A stretch of DNA of 6,763 nt from Candidatus Aenigmatarchaeota archaeon (lineage in GTDB: Archaea; Aenigmatarchaeota; Aenigmatarchaeia; GW2011-AR5), in assembly GCA_018304565.1 (NCBI GenBank), contig JAGVVX010000036.1:1-6763 (forward strand), written 5' to 3'. The translations under genes were made by a program, and so were the position numbers. The notes under the pieces are model-generated. The model had not been told where the DNA came from. It ran no database searches and saw only the letters and a list, made by a program, of their open reading frames with translations. Shown in pieces: positions 1 through 4,754 of the stretch. The stretch's first letter is position 1; each line of letters starts with the position of its first letter.

Positions 1-14
1 CAACAAAAAGAATT
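1..14 (-). terminator. Possible oligo-T terminator after guaA
   Basis: Read on the minus strand, the bases just after the guaA TGA stop are T-rich and include a run of five Ts. Archaeal RNA polymerase can stop at such oligo-T tracts without a hairpin. The window ends here, so nothing beyond can be checked; the call rests on composition and position only. Confidence 0.25.
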
Positions 15-1895
15 TCATTCCCATTCTGTCGTGGCTGCGGGCTTTGTGGAAACGTCCCTGAAGACAGCTCTCACATCTTTCAAACAGGGACTATTGAGTA
101 TTTTTCTTGTCGTCTCGTCAAAAACCTGTTCAGGAGCCTCGTCAGGAACCCTCAGTGGCCTGACGCTTCTGAAGTCTTGCGTATGAACGTCTCTCATCGC
201 AATTCCGACGCCGTCAAAAAGCGGGAACGCTATTACAGGCAGCTGGGCCGGTTTCACTCCGTACTCGTCGAACGTCTTTTCGGCTATTTCTGTTGCTTCC
301 TGTACCAGCCTGATGTTCCGCTTGTTTATTTCAAGGCCGCCTTCAATGCCAAGGTTTTCGTATTCGCCAAAACCGTCTCTTGCCCATCCCCTGTGAAGAA
401 ATATTGTCCTGTTTATCGGCAGCTCTTCTGCCAGTTCTTTCTGCGCTCTGGCAGCTGACTCCCAGTCCCTGTCACCTACAATAAGTGCCAGATGCTCAAA
501 ACTTCTTTCGTCTCCTTTCAAACCTACAGTCTTTATCGGCATTGCATAGCCTTCAAATCCATGGCGCCTTGCTATTTCATAGACCCTCTTGTCTGTTTCA
601 TCGTCAACCGGATATGTACCTGAGACAATCCTCAGCGACAGCCCGGGACCAGGAAAAGGTTTTCTATGGGCAACATAATCAGGAATTCCCAGTTTCTCTG
701 CAAGTTTTCTGACCTGGTCCTTGCTGAGATATTTCAGCGGCTCTACAGTATGCAGCCTGTGTTTTTTGTCTACATTATGATGCGTTTTTATTGTGGCTAC
801 AGTGCCTTTGTCGCCGCTTGTTTTTCTTGAAGCTTCTTTCCCGCTTTCCCTCCTGTCTGTTGCAAGAGTCCCGTCTATGAAGACAACATCGTTTTCTGCC
901 AGCCCGAATGAATTCAAGACATCACCTGTTGTCCTGTTATAGACTTCTCTGAAAGCCTTCCTTTTGTCCTCCGGATCCGCGAGGCCCCGAAAAGCAGCGA
1001 TCGTCTGGTCGCCATAATCCAGCACCGTTATTTTTTTGCCTGATATGTCTTCCAGATATTTCTTTACAGTCTCGGCTTCATCCTTTCTTTGAACACCCAT
1101 ATCGAGGTGGATGCCTATGACGTCCACTCCGGCCATTATTGCAAGCATGTACGCTACTGTTGAATCCACGCCGCCGCTCAGGTATACGAGGGCTTTTCTT
1201 TTTCTCACATTATCCTTTATCTCATCCACTGCCTGCTTAGCGTATCTTTCTACATCGCTGCGTACAATTCCATATTTTTCTGCAGCGTGCCATAGCGTCC
1301 GCCAAGCTTCTGACAGCCATCTTGATAGCCATCTTCTTTGTGTCGTGGTTCCGCACATTATTTCAGCGAAATTCCTCAGCATCTGCGTTCCATACTCGGT
1401 ATGCGCCAGCTCGGGGTGAAACTGGACTCCTATCTTGTTCCCATGCGCCATGGCCGCTATCAGATATTTGTCTGAATATGCAATAACATCGAAATCACCA
1501 GACTCCGAGACAGCATCTCCATGGTTGTTCCAGACTATGGACTCCCTGGGAACATTCTCGAAAAGCGGATGGTCTTTCACGATTGCTATCCTGGATTCTC
1601 CGTATTCCCTTCCTGTCGTGATCGCCGCCCCGAAATGCTGGCCCATAAGCTGGCTGCCATAGCAGATGAGAAGAGCGGGCGTTTCAGACTCAAATATTCC
1701 GGGGTCGTACGGATACCTGTCCCTGTCGCAGACGCTCTTGGGACCGCCGGAAACAATGAACCCGTCAAAGGCCCGCAGCGCTTCCGCTTTTGTGTCGCTG
1801 GGCAGATAAGCCGCCTTGTGTCCGAGAAATTCCAGCCTGTTGCCTATCAGGTCCGTATGCTGCCCGCCGAATTCAAGTATGCAGAAAACGCCCAT
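15..1895 (-). CDS. guaA: GMP synthase (glutamine-hydrolysing), fused GATase-ATPPase with extended C-terminus
   Basis: Makes GMP from XMP, ATP and glutamine, the last step of guanylate synthesis, in the cytoplasm. The 626-residue protein has a class I glutamine amidotransferase domain at about 1-181 with the triad Cys78 (in LLICYGSQ), His160 and Glu162 (in QFHPE). A Trp-rich linker at about 182-232 follows. The ATP-pyrophosphatase domain has the PP-loop SGGVDS at 240-245, the THHNV segment at 371-375 and FPGPGL at 414-419. The dimerisation region runs from about 427 to the family's KPxxTxEWE end (618-626). Bacterial enzymes are about 525 residues. The extra 100 or so lie in the C-terminus, which reads as two tandem subdomains (PIKTVG at 453-458 and QLPVIAFPLF at 551-560), as I recall for the human enzyme. 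Many archaea instead encode the two halves as separate genes. The ATG is one base after the cmk stop, with AGGA inside the end of cmk, so translation is probably coupled. Identity is secure. Confidence 0.96.
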   Translation of the reverse strand: MGVFCILEFGGQHTDLIGNRLEFLGHKAAYLPSDTKAEALRAFDGFIVSGGPKSVCDRDRYPYDPGIFESETPALLICYGSQLMGQHFGAAITTGREYGESRIAIVKDHPLFENVPRESIVWNNHGDAVSESGDFDVIAYSDKYLIAAMAHGNKIGVQFHPELAHTEYGTQMLRNFAEIMCGTTTQRRWLSRWLSEAWRTLWHAAEKYGIVRSDVERYAKQAVDEIKDNVRKRKALVYLSGGVDSTVAYMLAIMAGVDVIGIHLDMGVQRKDEAETVKKYLEDISGKKITVLDYGDQTIAAFRGLADPEDKRKAFREVYNRTTGDVLNSFGLAENDVVFIDGTLATDRRESGKEASRKTSGDKGTVATIKTHHNVDKKHRLHTVEPLKYLSKDQVRKLAEKLGIPDYVAHRKPFPGPGLSLRIVSGTYPVDDETDKRVYEIARRHGFEGYAMPIKTVGLKGDERSFEHLALIVGDRDWESAARAQKELAEELPINRTIFLHRGWARDGFGEYENLGIEGGLEINKRNIRLVQEATEIAEKTFDEYGVKPAQLPVIAFPLFDGVGIAMRDVHTQDFRSVRPLRVPDEAPEQVFDETTRKILNSPCLKDVRAVFRDVSTKPAATTEWE

Positions 1896-1896
1896 C

Positions 1897-2448
1897 TTAT
1901 TCCTGTTCTTTCAGTCTTTTTATTATTGCTTTCGCGATCTCTTCTGGTGTTTTCTTCCACGTATTGATTACCAGGCCGGCTTCCCTTTCCTGCATGAAGT
2001 AATCGAAGCCGTAGATGCGCAGCCAGTTTTTCCTTTCAAGGGCTTCCTTCTCCCTTAGTTTTTTCATGGCGTCTTTCAGGGATATCTTGTCGCGCCGCGC
2101 ATATCTTTCAGCGCGAACAGCTTTGGGCGCCTTGAGCCATACCCCGAGGTCGTATAGTCCCTTTGTCATGCGCACCGCAAGCTTGCCGTCTATGACTATA
2201 TCGCCTTTTTTTGCGTAATCCCTTGCTAATTCGTCCGAATCCTCGTGAAATTCCTGCAAACCCTTGCCGTTAATCTTCTTTTTCTTCCATACAATTATGC
2301 TCTTGTCGGTTTCTTTTGCGCTGGCGCCAGCCTGGCTCTTGTTGTAGTCGCCAACGGAAAAATGCTTCAATTTCAGCTTCTTGGCAAGCAGCTTCGCTGT
2401 GGTTGAGGAGCCGCAGCCGGGCTGCCCGGAAATAACTATTACTGCCAT
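1897..2448 (-). CDS. cmk: Archaeal-type cytidylate kinase (CMP kinase)
   Basis: Predicted cytoplasmic nucleoside monophosphate kinase that transfers the ATP gamma-phosphate to CMP or dCMP. The 183 residues match the short archaeal Cmk plan. There is an N-terminal beta strand and Walker A loop GQPGCGSST at 8-16, then the NMP-binding motif SVGD at 31-34. Next come a helical, charged segment at 50-80, DIVIDGKLA at 83-91, the strand VWLKAP at 103-108 and an arginine-rich LID (RAERYARR, 112-119). A Lys/Glu-rich helix and the IYGFDY segment (145-150) end the protein. Lys37 and Lys89 occupy positions where I expect arginines in the family (GDxxR and (D/E)GRL), so base specificity is less certain than the kinase fold. 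It is the first gene of a two-gene unit with guaA, and a TATA-like box about 25 bases before the ATG suggests a nearly leaderless message. A related P-loop NMP kinase of other specificity is the main alternative. Confidence 0.8.
   Translation of the reverse strand: MAVIVISGQPGCGSSTTAKLLAKKLKLKHFSVGDYNKSQAGASAKETDKSIIVWKKKKINGKGLQEFHEDSDELARDYAKKGDIVIDGKLAVRMTKGLYDLGVWLKAPKAVRAERYARRDKISLKDAMKKLREKEALERKNWLRIYGFDYFMQEREAGLVINTWKKTPEEIAKAIIKRLKEQE
1901..1904 (-). promoter_or_regulatory. Shine-Dalgarno-like AGGA for guaA, inside cmk
   Basis: On the minus strand the last cmk codons CAG GAA TAA contain AGGA five bases before the guaA ATG at 1895. With a one-base gap between the genes, this supports translational coupling and confirms the guaA start. 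Confidence 0.5.
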
Positions 2449-2470
2449 CTGTTAATCTTTGTTTCTCAGC

Positions 2471-2476
2471 TTAAAA
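2471..2476 (-). promoter_or_regulatory. TATA-like box for the cmk-guaA unit
   Basis: On the minus strand TTTTAA lies 23-28 bases before the cmk ATG. That is where an archaeal TATA box would put the transcription start almost on the start codon. No Shine-Dalgarno sequence stands before cmk, which agrees with a leaderless message. The match to consensus is short, so this is tentative. Confidence 0.35.
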
Positions 2477-2479
2477 TCC

Positions 2480-2504
2480 AATCCCTTTCTTAAAGAAAGG
2501 TCTT
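2480..2504 (-). repeat. Short palindromic repeat, copy 1 (upstream of cmk)
   Basis: A perfect 17-base palindrome (2484-2500: arms CCTTTCTT and AAGAAAGG around one base) sits within a longer segment. On the minus strand that segment reads AAGACCTTTCTTT then AAGAAAGGGATT. The same two blocks occur on the plus strand at 3859-3887, separated there by a short insert. In both places the GGGATT end points toward the following gene (cmk here, the metallo-beta-lactamase gene there). No coding role is visible. It may be a dispersed repeat, a protein-binding site or an RNA hairpin. Confidence 0.6.
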
Positions 2505-2526
2505 GGAGAACCTAAAGAATAAATAT

Positions 2527-2541
2527 GGCTGCTTTGCAGCC
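2527..2541. other. GC-rich 6-bp hairpin in the divergent spacer
   Basis: GGCTGC, a TTT loop, then GCAGCC form a perfect stem overlapping the G of an ATG at 2525. On the minus strand the loop is AAA, as in the two hairpins at 3805-3852. Its place over the more upstream possible start of the methyltransferase argues that translation begins later, at 2570. Confidence 0.4.
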
Positions 2542-2549
2542 TATTAAAT
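2542..2549 (+). promoter_or_regulatory. TATA-like box for the methyltransferase
   Basis: TATTAAAT ends 20 bases before the ATG at 2570. This is suitable spacing for a nearly leaderless archaeal transcript. No comparably placed TATA box or Shine-Dalgarno sequence serves the ATG at 2525, where the nearest GGAG is 16 bases away. Confidence 0.35.
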
Positions 2550-2569
2550 CTTCGGTTAGAACGATAATT

Positions 2570-3697
2570 ATGCTTGAAAAATACAAAGAAATGCTGGAGG
2601 ACAAGACAGCGATTGGCGAGCTCGCGACATTCGTGCCGAACAAGAAGCTTCCAGTATATAATTGGCTGTATTTTAAAGAGGGCTTCTCGAAAGAACTGGT
2701 TAATTCTCTGGCAGAACAATTCAGGCTGCAGCCCGGCATGACTGTTCTGGATCCCTTTTGCGGCTCAGGCACAACACTGGTTGCATGCAGAGAGCTCGGC
2801 ATCGACAGCATAGGCTTTGACGTCCTGCCGCTGTCTGTCTTTGCTGCACACGTGAAGACAAGAGGCTATGATACTGCAAAACTGAAAGAAGCGTCTGCAC
2901 AGCTGTTTTCCCAGAGGTTCATGAAAATAAAAGAAGAATTCCCGCCTATAATGAAAAAAGCATTCTCAAAATACGCCCTTGAGGACATATCTTTCTTTCG
3001 CAGAAACATCGCACAAATAGAAGACGACACCATGAGGAATTTCTTTCTGTTAGCCCTAATAAGCGCTGCCATAAGGGTCAGTTACGCCTGGAAGGACGGT
3101 GCGGTGATAAAAATAAGGAAATCCCACAGGCCGCCTTTAAGATTCATGCTGAAAAGAACGATACAAAGAATGATAAAAGACGCGGGCAAAATGAAAGGCC
3201 GGGCACAATGCACTGTTCAGCAACGCGATGCAAGGACAATGAAGCTTGATGATGAAACCATAGATGCAATCATAACTTCCCCGCCTTACCTCAACCAGAT
3301 AGATTACACAAAGGTCTACGAGATCGAGAACCTTTTCATCAGGGGATTATATGAAAAACCGCCAATGAGGTCTTACATAGGGCTTGAAAGCGACACAGAA
3401 TTCCTGCCTGAGCTGGATCTGCCAAAAGCAGCCAGCGCTTATTTCCATGATATACATGAAGTCCTGGAAGAAATGCACCGCGTGTGCAAACCGGGAGCAA
3501 TGATTGCTATTGTCGTCGGCAACGCCTATTTTCCAGGCAGGATAGTAGACAGCGACCTGATTATATGCCATCTGGCCGATTCAGCAGGATTTAAGATTGA
3601 CAGAATATCTGTATTGAACACGCGCTATGCACTGGAAGACCGCACAACAAAGAAAGGCGTGCTCCGGGAAAGCATGATAATCATGCACAAGTCATAA
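2570..3697 (+). CDS. Solitary amino-methyltransferase, DNA N4-cytosine/N6-adenine type
   Basis: Predicted S-adenosylmethionine-dependent methyltransferase acting on an exocyclic amino group, most likely in DNA. From the ATG at 2570 it is 375 residues. The N-terminal VYNWLYFKEGFSKELV (29-44) leads into motif I LDPFCGSGTT (60-69), which binds the cofactor, and an acidic residue after the next strand (Asp84 in GFDVLPLS). A basic helical stretch (about 105-220) precedes motif IV TSPPY (236-240), the catalytic loop, then GNAYFPGRIV (317-326). SPPY is the form usual in N4-cytosine enzymes. The order motif I, long insert, motif IV is that of alpha-class enzymes, so the insert may recognise the target. 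No restriction enzyme or specificity subunit lies within the window, so it looks like an orphan. An in-frame ATG at 2525 would add 15 residues, but a hairpin covers it and a better-placed TATA box favours 2570. An RNA methyltransferase is possible but less likely. Confidence 0.82.
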   Translation: MLEKYKEMLEDKTAIGELATFVPNKKLPVYNWLYFKEGFSKELVNSLAEQFRLQPGMTVLDPFCGSGTTLVACRELGIDSIGFDVLPLSVFAAHVKTRGYDTAKLKEASAQLFSQRFMKIKEEFPPIMKKAFSKYALEDISFFRRNIAQIEDDTMRNFFLLALISAAIRVSYAWKDGAVIKIRKSHRPPLRFMLKRTIQRMIKDAGKMKGRAQCTVQQRDARTMKLDDETIDAIITSPPYLNQIDYTKVYEIENLFIRGLYEKPPMRSYIGLESDTEFLPELDLPKAASAYFHDIHEVLEEMHRVCKPGAMIAIVVGNAYFPGRIVDSDLIICHLADSAGFKIDRISVLNTRYALEDRTTKKGVLRESMIIMHKS

Positions 3698-3713
3698 GAA
3701 AATAAATTGTAGA

Positions 3714-3721
3714 TTTAAAAA
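3714..3721 (+). promoter_or_regulatory. TATA-like box, upstream candidate for the spacer transcript
   Basis: TTTAAAAA lies in the AT-rich stretch after the methyltransferase stop. It is one of two candidate TATA boxes for transcription entering the foldback and the metallo-beta-lactamase gene; this one would start RNA near 3742. Confidence 0.25.
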
Positions 3722-3743
3722 TTCAAAGCTTAATGAAGGAATA

Positions 3744-3751
3744 ATTAAAAA
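3744..3751 (+). promoter_or_regulatory. TATA-like box, downstream candidate for the spacer transcript
   Basis: ATTAAAAA would place transcription start near 3770, within the 5' arm of the foldback, giving a leader of about 120 bases before the gene at 3892. The choice between this and the box at 3714 cannot be settled from sequence. Confidence 0.25.
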
Positions 3752-3755
3752 TGAA

Positions 3756-3883
3756 CTATAGTAAGGAATGGTCTTTGGACTCCTTTTCTTTTTGGGAATA
3801 TCTGCAAAAGCCTAAAAGGCTTTTGAGACACCAGAGAAGCAAAGCTACTCTGAGTGCAAAGACCTTTCTTTGCTAAAGAAAGG
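3756..3883 (+). other. Long foldback element with nested hairpins (possible structured leader, small RNA or fold-back repeat)
   Basis: This fills most of the 194-base spacer 3698-3891. Bases 3756-3782 pair with 3852-3878 over 27 positions: 22 Watson-Crick, 2 G-U (3762/3872, 3765/3869) and 3 mismatches (3758, 3769, 3778). Inside are a 22-base T-rich strand, a perfect 9-bp hairpin (3805-3813 with 3817-3825, loop AAA) and a second hairpin (3832-3840 with 3844-3852, one A-A mismatch, loop AAA). Together these form a three-way junction. A third palindrome, CCTTTCTTT / AAAGAAAGG (3863-3871 with 3875-3883), competes with the base of the long stem. I recognise no known riboswitch, tRNA or C/D-box RNA in it. 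The recurrence of its 3' end at 2480-2504 favours a dispersed element, while its place before a start codon favours a leader. Confidence 0.55.
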
Positions 3884-3887
3884 GATT
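3859..3887 (+). repeat. Short palindromic repeat, copy 2 (upstream of the metallo-beta-lactamase gene)
   Basis: Carries the same blocks, AAGACCTTTCTTT and AAAGAAAGGGATT, as the minus strand at 2480-2504, with a GCT loop between the 9-base arms. It ends four bases before the ATG at 3892, and also supplies the 3' arm of the long foldback. Confidence 0.6.
3879..3884 (+). promoter_or_regulatory. Weak Shine-Dalgarno-like AAAGGG before the metallo-beta-lactamase gene
   Basis: AAAGGG lies seven bases before the ATG at 3892. Bases 3879-3883 pair with the CCTTTC arm of the local palindrome, so that hairpin would hide the site, while the alternative long stem (ending at 3878) would leave it free. Confidence 0.35.
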
Positions 3888-3891
3888 TGTT

Positions 3892-4719
3892 ATGAATAGA
3901 ATCGTTTTTGTCGGAACGGGCGGCGGACGCCATGCTGTTTCTTCGCAAGTACGGAAGACAGGCGGAATATTTGTAGAGCTTGACGGCCTGAAATTCATCA
4001 TAGACCCGGGTCCCGGATCTCTGGTTTTTTCAAGATTCCTGGGATTAGAGCCTGAAAAATGGGACGGCATGCTCCTTTCACATTATCACATCGACCAATC
4101 AAGCGACGCAAATGCGCTGATAGACGGGATGAAGGACCCCGCACCCGTAGGGGAAGAGGTTGCGAAAGAAATATTCCTGATTGCAGAAGAACACTGCGTC
4201 AATATGAAAAAAGATCATGACGAATACCCAAGGATCAGCAAATTCCATCAAAGGCTGGTCAGGAACCTGCATGCAGCGAAACCCGGGCAGGATATTTCCC
4301 TGGGAAAAATAAAGGTAAAAACAACCGGAACGGAACACGGCGTGCCGAACGTGGGCTTTGTGATTTCAGGATCGCTAAGAATAGGCTATCCTTCTGACGG
4401 GATATATTATTCAGGGCAGGAAAAAAAATTTGACAACTGCGACATACTAATCTTGAATGTCCCTATCCCTAAAGGCGGCCAATCAAAGCACAAGGTTTAC
4501 ATGAGCGTGGACGACGCAATAAAGCTTGTGAAAAGCATAAACAGCAAGCCCAGGATTGTAATTCTGACTCATTTCTCCCCGTGGATGCTGCGCTCTAACT
4601 TGTTCAAGCAGGCAAAAATAATGCAGGATGCAACCGGCGTCAAAACAATCTTTGCGCAAGACTTCATGGAAATGGACATCCGCAGTCTTCAAACACGAAT
4701 TCTTGCACTAAAGATTTAG
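3892..4719 (+). CDS. Metallo-beta-lactamase-fold hydrolase with an altered metal motif
   Basis: A 275-residue predicted soluble protein of the metallo-beta-lactamase superfamily; substrate unknown. It begins with a glycine-rich strand-loop (FVGTGGGRHAVSS, 6-18), then GGIFVELDGLKFIIDPGPGS (24-43), typical of the first sheet. The metal motif is HYHIDQ at 64-69. The usual form is HxHxDH, so the last histidine is glutamine here. Later ligand candidates are His149 (TEHGVPNVGF), Asp169 (YPSDG) and His227 (ILTHFSPWML). The segment DILILNVPIP (184-193) and the helix before His227 are as in archaeal members of the fold. No signal peptide or membrane segment is seen. It sits between the methyltransferase and valS on the same strand, 194 bases after the former and 35 before the latter, with a structured leader candidate directly upstream. 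The role could be hydrolase, phosphodiesterase or nuclease-like; the changed ligand may reduce it to one metal or none. Fold is confident, activity is not. Confidence 0.85.
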   Translation: MNRIVFVGTGGGRHAVSSQVRKTGGIFVELDGLKFIIDPGPGSLVFSRFLGLEPEKWDGMLLSHYHIDQSSDANALIDGMKDPAPVGEEVAKEIFLIAEEHCVNMKKDHDEYPRISKFHQRLVRNLHAAKPGQDISLGKIKVKTTGTEHGVPNVGFVISGSLRIGYPSDGIYYSGQEKKFDNCDILILNVPIPKGGQSKHKVYMSVDDAIKLVKSINSKPRIVILTHFSPWMLRSNLFKQAKIMQDATGVKTIFAQDFMEMDIRSLQTRILALKI

Positions 4720-4730
4720 CAGATCTAAGC

Positions 4731-4738
4731 AATTAAAG
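4731..4738 (+). promoter_or_regulatory. TATA-like box for valS
   Basis: AATTAAAG in the 35-base gap ends 16 bases before the ATG at 4755 and 22 before the in-frame ATG at 4761. No Shine-Dalgarno sequence is present, so a leaderless valS message is plausible. It could equally be read through from the upstream gene. Confidence 0.3.
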
Positions 4739-4754
4739 ATCATCGTTGAAGTAG

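Noticed and set aside
1521..1967. 148-codon plus-strand open frame opposite guaA
   Set aside because: It lies antisense to the conserved amidotransferase domain and the cmk-guaA junction, its translation has no recognisable motif, and guaA is unambiguous.
2570..3697. Part of a restriction-modification or defence island
   Set aside because: No nuclease, specificity subunit, helicase or toxin gene is found on either side within the window; the neighbours are housekeeping genes.
3784..3793. T-rich tract as a terminator for the methyltransferase gene
   Set aside because: TTTTCTTTTT could stop archaeal polymerase, but it lies inside the foldback and could equally be its unpaired strand; not strong enough to list as a feature.
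3761..3873. tRNA or known riboswitch in the foldback
   Set aside because: There is no T-loop sequence, CCA-type acceptor or anticodon arm, and the three-way junction matches no riboswitch I can name.
3745..3948. 67-codon minus-strand open frame across the foldback and the start of the metallo-beta-lactamase gene
   Set aside because: It arises from the inverted repeat and the antisense of a real gene, and no family is recognisable.
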